Position numbers and translations under genes: made by a program. This document shows positions 44,825-56,600 of a stretch of DNA of 64,000 nucleotides, one piece after another (the stretch's first letter is position 1; each line of letters starts with the position of its first letter). Source of the stretch: Stereocaulon alpinum (lineage: Eukaryota; Ascomycota; Lecanoromycetes; Lecanorales; Stereocaulaceae); the NCBI GenBank assembly GCA_018257865.1, contig JAEUBA010000002.1, forward strand, positions 992,001 to 1,056,000. The letters are read 5' to 3'. The notes beneath the pieces are model-generated. The model was not told the origin of the DNA, made no database searches, and saw only the letters and a list, made by a program, of their open reading frames with translations.

Positions 44825-47236
44825 TCACTTCTCGAAATGCACGCCTGTGGCTGAAGCACAACTGCAGCCACGTCAGCATCTCGACAAGACTTGAATGAAA
44901 GCGTGCTACTCACGGGTCAGCAGCATGATGAATATTGCAATGCTCCCACTCCTCGTTACGGGAAAGCGCAGCTTTGAACTGCACCGCTTCCTCGATCTTG
45001 CAGAAGCGCCAGACGACCGAACGTGCCTGTCACTCGCCTGTCAGTATATATCCTCGTGCTGGATGGGGTTTATGAGTGCAAGCTTACACCACCAGCAGTC
45101 TTCCCATCCACAACACCCTCAATCTTCCTACCCTTGTTCTCGCCCAGTTTACGCAGAGCGTCCATTCCCCAATCCTCATCCACGCCCACAGCGCGCACGC
45201 AACGAGTCACGCCCGTGTCGATCCAGCCTCTTAACAAGCCGCCGATAACGTCGACATCTTTAGCTAGCTCGACGAAGACGACTTGTTCGCGGCCTTGGAT
45301 GTCTTTACCGTACACGATGCCGTTGGCGGCGTCATCGTAGAATTTGTTGCAGTCTGCGGCGTTGAGGAAACGTACGGTTGCTGAGCCTTCGCGCATGTGG
45401 ATTTCTTCGAGGGGGCCGAAGTAGATGAGGGAAGCTACGAATGATGGGGTTGCGTTGGCGGGAAGGTTTTTGATGATTACTTTGCGGATTTGAGCAGCTG
45501 GGGGTGTCAGTTGGCTGTCTTTGGTAGGATTAGAGAGGGATTGGATGGGAGAACGTACCGGGTCTATCTCTCTTCTCTAGGCTGGGCCACGCGTTGAAGT
45601 ACGTCTTATGCTCACGATCTTCCAGGTCTTCGTCGGGCTTTGCTTGAGCTGCCTTTGAGGCTATCAATGGAGCAGCAGTGGACTTCGAAGACTCGTGTCC
45701 AATGTCAAGGTCACTGCACGGGGTGCCTGGAGGAGCTATTTTCTCTGAAGTGAAGAACGGAGTAGCTTCGGGGGCCTGTGGAGGGACGGTAGAGCGCGTC
45801 TGTGAGGAGTCCTTTGGCTTTGTTGCCCATTTATTGAGGAAATCGGTCGGTAAACTTGGCTCAACTGGCTTGTCAGCAGGCATGACTTTCTCTTCTGTAC
45901 GCGTAGCTGTCTTCCCAGCAGGCGCAGTCCACTGTTCCGCAGCCAAAGCTGTGATCGTTTGTTCGGAAATTGAACGCATGAGAACACGAGTCGTGAGCTC
46001 TGTGAGTAGTGTCTGCTCTTCAGGCCCGAGAGATCCACTCAACTCCAAGGCTCTGAGTGTGCTAAGCAATCCATCCTGCACCGGGGTTGGGGCATGGGAT
46101 GGAGTGGCGATGTCTGCTGGCTCTGCACCTGGGCCCTTGTCGGACGAAGATATTGGGTGTGAGGCAAGCGGAGAGGGCAGGGTGGTCCAAAAAGCGTCTG
46201 GGTGAGAGACTTTAGGCGTTGCTGTAAACACCTGGGTGACCAGATTTTGCGCCTTGCTGGTGAAGGACTGTGGATCGTGTCCGCCTCGCAGATGAGGTGC
46301 CACACCAGTCACAGCTTTGGCAACTGTCACGGTCTCCTTTTCGTTTGGCTTGGTAGGAGCGGGGACTTGACAATCAACTTTGTTCTCAAGTGACGCGGCC
46401 AATAGGGAGTCGGTATCTTCTTCATCATTGGCAAGGGCGTAGTACTTTGCAGCTGCGTGTGGGGGTTTGACGGAGCCATGGGCAGACATAGGAAGAAGGT
46501 CAGCCTCCACCTCATGAGTGACACACAGAGCGGCGGTAGTCTGTCCCTTTACACCATTAGGAGAAGAAGCGCTTGCATTACGCTTACTGATTGAGTCGTG
46601 ACCCACCTTGTCGTCAGAATCAGCGGCTTGAAATGACATCCTAGCAAAGCTATCATTGATAGCAGGATTAACGTCAACGACCTTTGTGGGTGTCAGGTTT
46701 CTGGATGGCATACGAGCGCCGCCGAGCAGAGAGTGCTGGTAGTTGCCTGACTTTGGAGCCCACAAAGACTCGCTCAAAGGCTTGCCGTCCATGGTCCTGA
46801 CGAAGTCAACAAGGGCATCAGCAACGTCCTCATCATGCGTCTGAGCTGGGCCAACGAAAGGGCTGACTGGATTGGTCGTGGGTGTGTTATAGGGAGCCAG
46901 AATCCCGCGAGCGTGGGGACTCGTAACAGATGACGCTGGGCTGTTACGAGATGGAGTGCTGTCATGGCTCGACTTCTTGGACGAGGGAATGTCAACGGGC
47001 TGAGCTCCAATATCAGCGAGGCCATTGGTCTCTGGCGAGCTTGAAGCGATCGTCCCATTGCACTGCTCAGGTGGTGATCCTGACGGAGTCGAGACGGATG
47101 AGACATTGAGATGGTTAGATGAGCTACTTGGGGTACGCATCTGAGAAAGGAAGCGGCGAATGTTTTCGGCGTCGTCCACCTTGACCTTTTCTCCCCCCAT
47201 CGTGGCAGTCTGTGTACTAATCAGTTTGGGTGCCAT
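44825..47236 (-). CDS. RRM-like RNA-binding protein with disordered N-terminal half
   Basis: Four exons: 47236-45559, 45497-45088, 45026-44914, 44861-44825 (745 residues). Introns are 61, 61 and 52 bp. Residues 1-555 are Ser/Thr/Pro-rich and low complexity, opening with a short helix (DDAENIRRFLSQMR). Splicing at 45558/45498 creates an RRM-like start, AAQIRKVIIKNLPANATPSF, followed by LIYFGPLEEIHMREGSATVRF and FVELAKDVDVI. A second copy of similar beta-alpha elements follows (GLLRGWIDTGVTRCVRAVGV; RSVVWRFCKIEEAVQF). The last intron has a strong GTGAGT donor and yields a tail DPCASATGVHFEK; if it is not removed, the protein stops at 44910 with 734 residues. RNA binding is inferred from RNP-like segments; the specific role is unknown. 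Confidence 0.78.
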
Positions 47237-47643
47237 TTTTTATGTCAATTACAGCACCTGTCGTCCACTCACATTTGTTAATGTATTATTCGTGTCGATA
47301 TGTATGGGACACCGATCCCTGGATGGTATGATCGCGATATCCGGATGAAGTGAGTCAAGGTATAATGATGTGATTGAAGGGGTGGTAGATTTTGCCAAGT
47401 TTTGAGCGTGGCTTGCGTTGTGCAACAGTGAGGTTTAACGTGAGGAGAATATATCACGCTATACATTCACTGTTTCGGTGATCTCAACACGAGATTTATG
47501 CACTGACCAAGCTGTAGAGCAATGATATCCAATACTAAAATTGGACGGTCATCCAGTATGTTCAATTCATGCAGTCATCCTCACCAATGGGTATCTGAAC
47601 GCCATGTATGCTATGCAAGATATACAAAGACCCAAACATTTAC
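47237..47643. other. Intergenic region between two minus-strand genes
   Basis: Promoter of the RRM-like gene and 3' flank of the GT69 gene. No supported ORF. Confidence 0.4.
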
Positions 47644-49218
47644 TCAGCCTGAAGGTATCGGCATGCTCTCCCAATTTTTCTCCCCTTCCCTAGGAGTTTC
47701 CTTCATCACTTGCAAAGCCCTTCTGCCACAATACCCATCGCCTTTGGCTTCTCTGCTCTGCTTCTTGAAAGAGCCACCGGCCTTGGAATCTTTATCTGGT
47801 GTCCAGACCTCCTCCTCTACTTGTGAGCCTGCTACTTCTGTCCGGCGTGGATTAAACCAGGGAAGCCCAACAATATGATTGACGATGTTGTGGGGTATAG
47901 TGAACATACGTTCGATACGTTGTATGGAAGGTAGCCACGACAAGGTTGAGTTATCATATGCCACACGCACATATGGGTTCATGAAGACTCCCACATAGTC
48001 ACCGTTTTCCTCAAAAGTACCTTGACTCAGAAGATCGGCGTGGATCAAGCAACATTCGGACGCATCCCAATAGACGTCCTCTGTTGCGCGGAACCGTAGA
48101 GGAGGATTTGCCTGGAATGGCTTCGCATCAAAAGCTACCATTCCACCCCAGCAACTCTTGACCCTTACAGCATCCTTACCTGCAAGGACATCTGCACGGC
48201 TGAGTCCATTGCCCGCGTTGCTGAACCAAGGGTAGAATGGGACACCCATGCTAAATCCTTCCAGGTCTCGAGTGGCATAAGTGTCGTAGAACTTGAATGG
48301 GTTAATGAAGTCGACGGCACATGCGGCACGATACGATGTGTGCCCATGTTCATCTAAGTTGGTCGACAGAAGAAGCTGAGCAGCTTGTATGGGGTTGAAG
48401 ACTGCATCGTTCAGGTAGAGCAGCTTGTCATATTTCATGTCTGGATTCTCAGCCAAAGGTTCGAGAGCTTTGTTGCGGGCTTCTGCCAGGAATGCTACAC
48501 GTTTGGTCCGTTTGGTCCTGTCAGGTAATTCAACCTGGGAAAAGTCGTCTAACGGCGGAGGATCTTCGTAGATAAGTGTATGTGCGCACTGAACCTTACG
48601 GCCGAAGTTGACATGCGCACCCTGTGCTGCTTGTCCTGCGCTGTTCTCATAGATGCTCAAGTAGACATTTCTGTTACCAAGCAAGTCTATAAGTTCCAAT
48701 AGCGCCTCACCCCAATAGCCGCTGAGTAGATGTCCCCCTTCATCATATATACTAGCGGCTATGAAGATCTTCTGATTCTCCGGATTAGCACGTCCATAGT
48801 CCTCAGAACCCTCAACTCGTTCTCTCAGTATTCGATAGTGGGCCGGTGGGTTTGTGTATGAAGGGGGGAAAAGGGCAGTGAGCACTAGCAATGTTAAGAT
48901 GATCACGACAACCAATAAGAAACCAAAGCATATTCGTCGAGACGGTCTGTGAAGACCGATGCGCGGGCGGGGCTGTCGTGTCGCTTTTGGTGGTCCTCGA
49001 CGATTCCGGTTTCGTGCACTGAGGAGGCCTCTAAGACGTGAAGGGGTGATTCGAGAGAAGATTCGTGATATCCGAGAATGTCGCTGGCTGAGGTAGGACG
49101 TGCTGGTCAGACCTTGAGATTGGAAATCGGCTTCGTCTAAATCAAAGGGCTCGTTGGACTCCTCTGATTCGCGACCAACAAGTTCATACTCATCAGGATG
49201 GAGTAAGCGCGGTGGCAT
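47644..49218 (-). CDS. GT69 alpha-1,3-mannosyltransferase (CAP59/CMT1 family)
   Basis: Intronless, 524 residues, type II membrane topology: about 95 cytosolic residues rich in Arg and Ser, one transmembrane helix (FGFLLVVVIILTLLVLTALF, about residues 98-117) and a luminal catalytic domain. The CAP59_mtransfer signature is clear: IFIAASIYDEGGHLLSGYWG, NVYLSIYENSAG, RVAFLAEARNKALEPL, YDKLLYLNDAVFNP, the WFSNAGNG segment, SCWGGMVAFDAKPF and EDVYWDASECCLIHADL. Members add alpha-1,3-mannose to glycans in the Golgi; in Cryptococcus relatives act in capsule and glycolipid synthesis, and in filamentous ascomycetes the role is mostly undefined. It is divergent from AsnRS with only 214 bp between starts. 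Confidence 0.92.
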   Translation of the reverse strand: MPPRLLHPDEYELVGRESEESNEPFDLDEADFQSQGLTSTSYLSQRHSRISRIFSRITPSRLRGLLSARNRNRRGPPKATRQPRPRIGLHRPSRRICFGFLLVVVIILTLLVLTALFPPSYTNPPAHYRILRERVEGSEDYGRANPENQKIFIAASIYDEGGHLLSGYWGEALLELIDLLGNRNVYLSIYENSAGQAAQGAHVNFGRKVQCAHTLIYEDPPPLDDFSQVELPDRTKRTKRVAFLAEARNKALEPLAENPDMKYDKLLYLNDAVFNPIQAAQLLLSTNLDEHGHTSYRAACAVDFINPFKFYDTYATRDLEGFSMGVPFYPWFSNAGNGLSRADVLAGKDAVRVKSCWGGMVAFDAKPFQANPPLRFRATEDVYWDASECCLIHADLLSQGTFEENGDYVGVFMNPYVRVAYDNSTLSWLPSIQRIERMFTIPHNIVNHIVGLPWFNPRRTEVAGSQVEEEVWTPDKDSKAGGSFKKQSREAKGDGYCGRRALQVMKETPREGEKNWESMPIPSG

Positions 49219-49432
49219 GCCTGATTATGGCAGTGTAGATTCTGAAGCACTGAACAGGGCGGCCATACGGCCAGTAAAGGCCTGTGAGAAGGTGATATAC
49301 ACGTCGTCAGCAACACAAGGCTTCTCTGCCAAGACCTTCAATTTCGGCTGCTAGCTGCTTCTGATGACTCAATCGCGTGCAGAAAACACAACACGAAAAC
49401 TCCCTTCCTCCACCCATTGACTCTCACCAACA
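49219..49432. promoter_or_regulatory. Compact divergent promoter, GT69 and AsnRS
   Basis: 214 bp separate the two ATG codons on opposite strands, so the genes must share promoter DNA. No TATA box is evident. Confidence 0.5.
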
Positions 49433-51259
49433 ATGGCACCAAGTACAAGAGTGTACATTGACGAAGACGTCGGCAAAGACGATCCGTCAGCGGACGGTTC
49501 GGAGGCAGCACCATACAAAACACTTTTGTTCGCATACATACAACATCCACCCACGCAGCCCGTTGGCCCCGAATATCTCACACGCAAATCGGAGACTGGA
49601 CCTGTGAGTGAAGATGGCGATCCAGCCGCCCGTAAAGAGTGGAAGGCAACTACCACGTCGGCTACGAAAAAGGTCACCAAACTCTACGAGCAGCACAAGA
49701 AAAAGTTAGCTAAGACCGATGAGCTGGCTATACGAGAGAAAGAGGAGAAGGAGAAGAGACAGCAAGCTATGCAAGAGGCTATGAAGGTCAAGATTACTGA
49801 AGACCCGAAGCTACCAAAAGCGTTCAAGATACGGCTTAACGAGAAAGATCCAGCTTTAATTAAGTTGAGGAAGGGTACCAGTGAGAACGATGTGGACTAC
49901 AGCGAAGGGCGAGGCTCGAGAGTACGAGTCACTGGACGTGTTCATAGGTTTCGTGCGCAGAAGGATGTAATATTTATAACTCTTCAGGATGGTTATGGAC
50001 TTCTCCAATGCGTCCTCACTGGCGACTTGACCAAGACTTACGACGCCTTGACCCTTACAGCAGAAACCTCCATAGAGTTATGGGGTGAGATGTGGGAAGT
50101 GCCGCCTAAGCAACATGCGCCGGATAACCGTGAGCTCCATGTCGACTACTACGAAGTCATTGGCAAAGCTGCTGGCGACAAAGAAGCCATCACCACCCGT
50201 GTAGCACCAGACTCAGATCCCCAGACCCTCTACGACAACCGTCATCTCGTCCTCCGCGGCGAGAACTCCTCCTCGGTCATGAAAGTCCGCGCCGCAACTC
50301 TGCGCGCCTTCCGCCAAGTATACGAGTCTGAAATCACACCCTCCTGCCTCGAAGTAACACCGCCGTGCATGGTCCAAACACAAGTCGAAGGCGGCTCCAC
50401 CCTCTTTGAATTCAACTACTACGGCGAAAAAGCCTACCTCACGCAATCCTCCCAACTCTACCTCGAAACCTGCCTCCCCTCCCTCGGCAACGTCTTCTGC
50501 GTGGCTCCCTCCTTCCGCGCTGAGAAATCCCTGACCCGCCGCCATCTCTCAGAATACACACACATAGAAGCAGAGCTCGACTTCATAACCTTCGACGACC
50601 TCCTCACCCACCTCGAACTCGTCATGTCCAAAGTCATAGAAGTCGCTCTCTCCGACCCGAGAACGAAAAAGGCAGTCTACGACCTCAACCCTACCTTCCA
50701 AGTTCCCGAACGCCCCTTCATGCGCATACGCTACGCCGACGCCATAACCTGGCTTCGCGAGCACGACATTAAGAACGAAGAAGGACAGCCCCATGAATTC
50801 GGTGACGACATTGCTGAGGCTGCGGAGCGCAAGATGACGGATATTATCAACAGGCCTATCTTCTTGACGCATTTCCCGGTCGCTATAAAGGCGTTTTACA
50901 TGAAGAAGGATCCGAATGATCTACGAGTCACAGAGAGCGTTGATTGCTTGATGCCCGGAGTAGGAGAAATAGTAGGCGGGAGCATGAGGATTGACGATTA
51001 CGATGAGATAATGGCCGCCTATGCTAGGGAGGGAATTGATCCAAAGCCTTATTACTGGTATACGGATCAGAGAAAGTGAGTCTCGCATTGCGATATTTAG
51101 TACCTTATGTACACTGCTAATCATTTATGCAGATACGGCACATCACCGCACGGTGGCTACGGCCTCGGTCTCGAACGCTTCCTTGCTTGGATGTGTGGAC
51201 GATATACTGTTCGAGAATGTTGTCTCTATCCTCGCTTCACTAATAGATGCACGCCGTGA
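49433..51259 (+). CDS. DED81: Cytosolic asparaginyl-tRNA synthetase
   Basis: Two exons, 49433-51075 and 51133-51259 (589 residues). The 57 bp intron (GTGAGT...ATGCAG, branch GCTAAT) splits the end, and the last exon supplies class II motif 3, GGYGLGLERFLAWMCGRYTV. The enzyme charges tRNA-Asn. The N terminus (to about 115) is a eukaryote-specific appended domain with a charged helix (KKLAKTDELAIREKEEKEKR). An OB-fold anticodon-binding domain follows (RVRVTGRVHRFRAQKDVIFI). The catalytic core includes MVQTQVEGGSTLFEFNYYGE, YLTQSSQLYLE and motif 2 APSFRAEKSLTRRHLSEYTH. Codon use is sharply C-ending between about 50,190 and 50,780 and mixed on both sides. No mitochondrial presequence is visible. 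Confidence 0.96.
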
Positions 51260-51673
51260 GGATAGCGAGCTGGATTAGATGGTGCTGTTCTGTTGACGTT
51301 CGGAAGAGAAGGACTTTGTATGCGTTACTCTAAGCGCGATGAGAGACGAGGCTTCATAGACGAGATACCACGTTTAGACGAGCATGCGCATGGTTTAGAT
51401 GGTACCTTTTGGTAACATATTAGAAAATCAGTTGTATGCATTTATTATCAATATCATCATGTCCGATCATACTATCGTACACATAGCTAGAAGACATAAA
51501 AAGACCATTGCTTGCAACTGATATGATCATCATCGTCCATCGTCCTATCATACAAGTCCATAGCATCGCAAGCAACATGGGTATCTTCCTGAACGCCGAT
51601 ACCTTTTTAAAACACCATAGCCTTCCATGCACCTCTATCATATCGTCCGATCAATACCCGTATCCCCCTCCTC
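51260..51673. other. Convergent intergenic region
   Basis: 3' flanks of AsnRS and SGF73. The central part (about 51,420-51,560) is A/T-rich. No gene. Confidence 0.4.
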
Positions 51674-53080
51674 TCAAGCAGCCCCAACACCACCAGCACT
51701 CCCAGCCAAACTCGTCTTCCTAACCTGCCCCGCCCCAGCCGTATTCGCCCCAGTCCTCATCTGCGACTGGTGGCCCAAGCTCGTCTTTCGAGACTGTCCC
51801 TCCGCACCCGTAGGCTCCATAGTCGTCTGCATAATACCCTCTTGCCCGCCTACTGGCTCAGGCTGAGGCCTTGGTCCCCCGAACAAGCCTCCTCCCATAC
51901 CGCTCCTTCCCCCTAGCGCATTGGCTAGCATTTCTTTCATGCGGATATGCTTGTATTTGCTCGTTGTAGAGACGAAGATATGTTGTTCGAGGGGTTGGGG
52001 ACGTGAGCGGGCTATGGCGGCCATCACGGCGTCTTTTTCCTCATCGCTGTCAACTGGGCCTGTAGGTGGTTCGTCATCAGGTAAGGGTGCAGCAGCTGAA
52101 AGGGCGGCTTTTTGAATCTTTGCTTGGTTGCGCTTTTGGTACATGGCTAGTAATTGGTCGTAAGGGAGACTGCGTCCGGGAACAGCACGCTTGGAGCCCA
52201 TGGAATGGGATTTACAAGTCAGAGAGCGCGCACAGAATCCGCCATTGGGGAGAGCCACGCCGCATTGCTGTTCGACGTTTACAGGACCTTTAGGCTTCGG
52301 GAGCTTAGGCTTGGGAGGCTCGTCTTTCTTGAGTTTCTTCTTCTTGGGCTCCTTGTCAGCTTCGGCATCAGCTTTGCGCTTCTTGGACTTAGGATCGGTG
52401 TTGGAATTTTTTGAGGCGGACTTCTTGGGTGCATTCTTAGTGGATGATGATGGCCGATCATCTGCTGCACTCTCTCCCGGTTGAGTACCGGTGGTTTGGG
52501 TTGCAGTAACATCCTCCATGACTGTATCACCGTCTTTATCTTTCTCTTCGGCTTCCCTAGCCTTCGCCTCACGTGCACGTGCTTCTTTTGCCTCCTTCTT
52601 TTTGCGCGCCTTCTCCTTTTTCTTCTCCAGACAGATGATCGCATGAGAAGCGGCTGAAGCTTCCGGTACCGGTTTTTTGCAGTGTTGACATTTGACAGTG
52701 TCTGCGTTGTCTCCGGGTTTTGCACTAGTTCCGTTCACGGCAGACGAGTCCGGTGAGGGACTTCGAGTCGTACCGGCTGTCTTGGTCCCTGTGGCCATGT
52801 AAATGAATGTGCTCTATGCATAGAACGGACGGCCAGCCTCAGCCTACCATTGCTCTCTGTGTCCTTAGGCTTAGTCTTTTTCGCAATTTTCTTCTTCAGG
52901 TCCACTCCGCCAATAGGCTTGCTTTGCTTGGGTGGCGGCTTCTTGCCGGAAGTGGGTTCCTGGAGGCTCATCTCTGAGCTGGAGGCTACAGAAGCTGAGA
53001 ATTGACCTCAGCATGTTCCTTGTAGTGGTACCCATGGTAGGGTGACTCTTACCTCTCCGGCTCATATCTGTTGAGGCCAT
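51674..53080 (-). CDS. SGF73: SAGA deubiquitinase-module subunit Sgf73/ataxin-7-like
   Basis: Three exons: 53080-53053, 52985-52848, 52788-51674 (426 residues). Introns are 67 bp (GTAAGA...TAG) and 59 bp (GTAGGC...CAG). An N-terminal zinc-finger-like VKCQHCKKPVPEASAASHAI with a following Cys (C-x2-C, His, Cys) sits near residue 90. The SCA7 domain is unmistakable: EQQCGVALPNGGFCARSLTC followed by KSHSMGSKRAVPGRSLPYDQ. Between them are Lys/Glu/Ala-rich runs. In SAGA, Sgf73 anchors the deubiquitinase module that removes ubiquitin from H2B. Intron 2 contains an ATG in frame with exon 3 (52798), so a transcript keeping or starting within it would encode a protein of 374 residues lacking the first 55. 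Confidence 0.92.
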
Positions 53081-53672
53081 CTTGGAGCCTACGCTCTTGA
53101 ATATAGCCAGGAAGCTGCTGATATAGAGATGGATCTCTTAGGTACAGGGTACATTAGATGAGATAATCGACAAGGTCCAACACTCTTCAGTATGCAGTTG
53201 CGGATAAGGCTGGGCTTGTCGGTCAAAGTCCGGCCCGATCAGATGCTAAGAATTTTAGAGCAGCTCCCTCGGCTCCTACAGTGTGAGAAATGCAAATGGC
53301 ATACTACCTTGAGTCACTACTTGTGTCTGGGTATCAAGGATACTATTTCTATTCTGAAGTATGTGATGTCACATGCATAGATTTCCTACAGCTGTGATCT
53401 TCACCCATGCAAGGACGATGTCTCATCGTTCCAGCATTGCACCGCTCGAGTATTTCTTTACACATGCTTCTCGTCGGATTTGGTCTGATACAGGCACATG
53501 CCAAAAGCGTGCCTTTGGCTTGGTATAAATATGCCAAAGCTCTCCTGCTAATGTGGCGTCAGAGAAGCGTATCCGGCTTCGATTCACCGTTTCGTAGACT
53601 AACGATCCAACCTGAATTTGGACCAGTCAATTCAAATACATGATCGTAAAACTCATCACTTGAGCAAGTTGA
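53081..53672. other. Intergenic region between SGF73 and the ITC1-like gene
   Basis: Promoter of SGF73 (minus) and 3' flank of the next minus-strand gene. No supported ORF. Confidence 0.4.
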
Positions 53673-56600
53673 TCAAAAGTTGTATCGAGAGCCCTGACGA
53701 GTGGGAACCTTTCCTTGGCGATTCGTAGCACGTGTTTGGCGGGGCTCATCTTCGATCAACGGCTTCTTCACCTGAGCAACGCCCTTGTGCTTCTTGTACG
53801 TCGGCGGCTTGGGCTCATAGTGAAGGTGTCCGATCTCAGCGATGGCGGTATTGTTCTTCCATTGCAGGCATCGATGGCCTGTCGGGTCAATGTAAGTCTT
53901 GGTCCGCGTTGACACCCTGGTCGTAGGCTCGCTGGCCTCTGACTTCTTGTCGTCCATGCTCAAATATTCCTGACGCTTCTTCATGTGGATACCGATCTTC
54001 TCTCTCTGGGCTTGAAGCTCCTTGCGAAGCTTTACCTCACGCACGCCACGAATGTCCAACCACCCAATAAGCATGTCGAGGCTGTCAGGATCGTCGTAGT
54101 ATCCCCATTGTCTAGCGGTAAAGACGTGCGTTTCACCCTCCTCGAACATCTTGCGGTTTGGAACGGTCATCTGGAAAGCTCGTCGGTATTGTTCGTTCTC
54201 TTCAGGAGAGAGCTCGATGAACCCTTGCCGCTCGAGGTCGTCAGGTCCCTGAACCCAAATGCAACCATTAGCATATTCTGCGTTGGCAGTTGAGCTGTCT
54301 GGCATCCCGGCGTATGGCATAGCATTGCGTTCGAACCAGTAATAGCGGTTCCAGAACCGATCCTTACCAAGCACCCTTGTACGCGGGCAGTCGGCTTCGC
54401 GAAGATCATTCTCAAGAGTATGTACCTCTTCCTCATACTCCTTAATCCTCTCTTTGACCTCTTCAATCTTCTTCAGGACTTTATCGTACTGCTTCTCTTG
54501 TTTTGAAGGCTTCTTGGCTTTCTCGGCAAGTGCCTTCTCTTTCCTCTCTTTCGCTTCCTCTTGCTTCTTCTTCCGCGCTGCCGCTCGATCATTGGCTCGA
54601 CGCAGGGATCGACCCTGATGAGGTTCCTCATCTTCGGAGTCCATGACCTCATCTTCATCTACGGCCTCTTCTTCCTCAACTTCCATCTTGAGATCTGCCA
54701 TCTCCTCCAGCTCGGCAGGGGGTGAAGCCGAAGTGTTCTCCGGCTGTAGGACCTTACGCTCCTCATGTAGTAAGCGTAGCTCTTCCACACTAGCCACTGT
54801 CAGTCAATAGCGATGGTAAGGTGTGAGATAAATGCTTACGCAGCTTTGCGGCTTCTCTGGACTTCATTCTTCTCCTTCCGTGTTTCTGTCATCTGAGCGC
54901 TACAAATTTCCATGTATTCTCGGATTGCTTTAGTCTCCAAAGACTTCATGCAAAGGATCTGTAGTATCTTAATCCGAAGATTTACGTCAAGGCTCTGATA
55001 TTGTGAAGCTGCTGTCTCGGGCGTAGGGTCCTTGTCGACGGGAGCTAGGTGCCTTAAGATTTCATTACAGCTGTCCGCTAGACGAAGGTTGCGAGAAAGC
55101 TGGTTGAGTAAACCGACAATGACAACCACCCATCGACCGTCGGCGAAGTCACGCTTTCGAGCTCTCGCTTTCCAATCATAACCCTTCGTATGACGATCCA
55201 TCTCTACGGCTAGATGGATTTTTAAGTTTGCAGGCGATGCTTGGTTGCCATTGGCAGCTTCTTTCAACTCTGCAGCTTCCGACTTGACGAGACTACTCCT
55301 CGTAGACCTTGCCGGTGGTTTAACTTCCGGCTCTGGGGTTGGAGTTGGCTTAGCACTGCTGTCCTTACTCGAGTCTTCGTCATCACTCTCGTTTGAGAAA
55401 GGCAGCATGATTTGGACTTGCCCGTTCTTGTCGTTGACGTCGTTCACAAGCTTCTTGATGACGGCACAATGAACCTCAACGAGCAACTCACATTGAACAT
55501 CTTCTAAGGAGAATTTCAAAGCCTCGACGTAATCATCGAATGTGAAGGAATCGAGTTGGAAAATTTCGCAGTAGACGTTCAAGGTGTCCCAGGTTTCTAA
55601 CAGCAGACCGACGGACTTCATGTCAATTCCGCTTCCAGCACCTTCAGATACACGACCGTCACTGGGAGTTTTCTCTGAGAGAAATTTCAATGGAGGGCGA
55701 TGTGTACCATCGCGTAAGGGAGGGATCTCGAGGTCTTCGATTGGGTACTTGGGTGGCGGAGGCGCTGCGGGCTTCGATTGACCCTTAGCGGCGATCGGCT
55801 TGTAGCCATTCACCATCTGAAATCCTGGTGGAGGAGGTCCTTGGTAGAACTGATGGAACTGAATTGGCTGGCCTTGGGGTCCGACCTTGCCAAATTCTGG
55901 GTTACTTGCTAACGCACGTTGATATTCAGCGAACTGTTCTTGTCTGAAGCGCATATCATCTTGTGGATTTCTACCCTTGCTTCCTTTGGGCTTGAGCAGA
56001 GGGAGGCCATGCTGAGGACCGTAGAAATTGAGAACAGGACCTTCGTAATCACCTCTCTTACTAAAAATGCTACTATTCTTCCTCTGCTTTGCTTGGAAAT
56101 CGTGTGTGAGCCATTCAGGAATTTCGGTATTAATTCGGTAATCTTCGGCAAGTCTGGGCTTGACAAGCCACGGGGCCCCAGTCCAGGCCTCACGAGTGAC
56201 GCTGTTCTTCAAGAATGATCGAAGTCTTTGTTTCGTGAAGGTCTTGCGTTCTCGCGTAATGTTGCCTTCGTCGACGTATACCTCTGGGCTGCTCTTGTCG
56301 TCGAGGTCACAGAAATATCGAGCAAATGCCTTACGCTCTAAAGTACCATCATTTTTGAATAACTCGGGATATTTGGTCTTTTCTCGAATGTGGCCGGAGA
56401 GACGGTCCTCACCAAGTACAACGACTACTCTCTCGCCTGGATAGAAGTCACGCTTAAAGACCTACAGTGTTTGGTTAGCTCTTACCTACGCGAGGTCCAC
56501 TAAATTTGGGGGATTACCTCGTAAATATGGTCGACTAGTGACATGGTCAATTTGAGATGCATTAGGGAAGGGAGCACAATACTGACCTAAATTGTCTATG

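Noticed and set aside
45678..46205. 175-codon plus-strand ORF
   Set aside because: Antisense shadow of the Ser/Thr/Pro-rich exon of the RRM-like gene.
50213..50872. Minus-strand ORFs of 107-110 codons inside AsnRS
   Set aside because: Antisense shadows arising from the C-ending codon patch of the synthetase.
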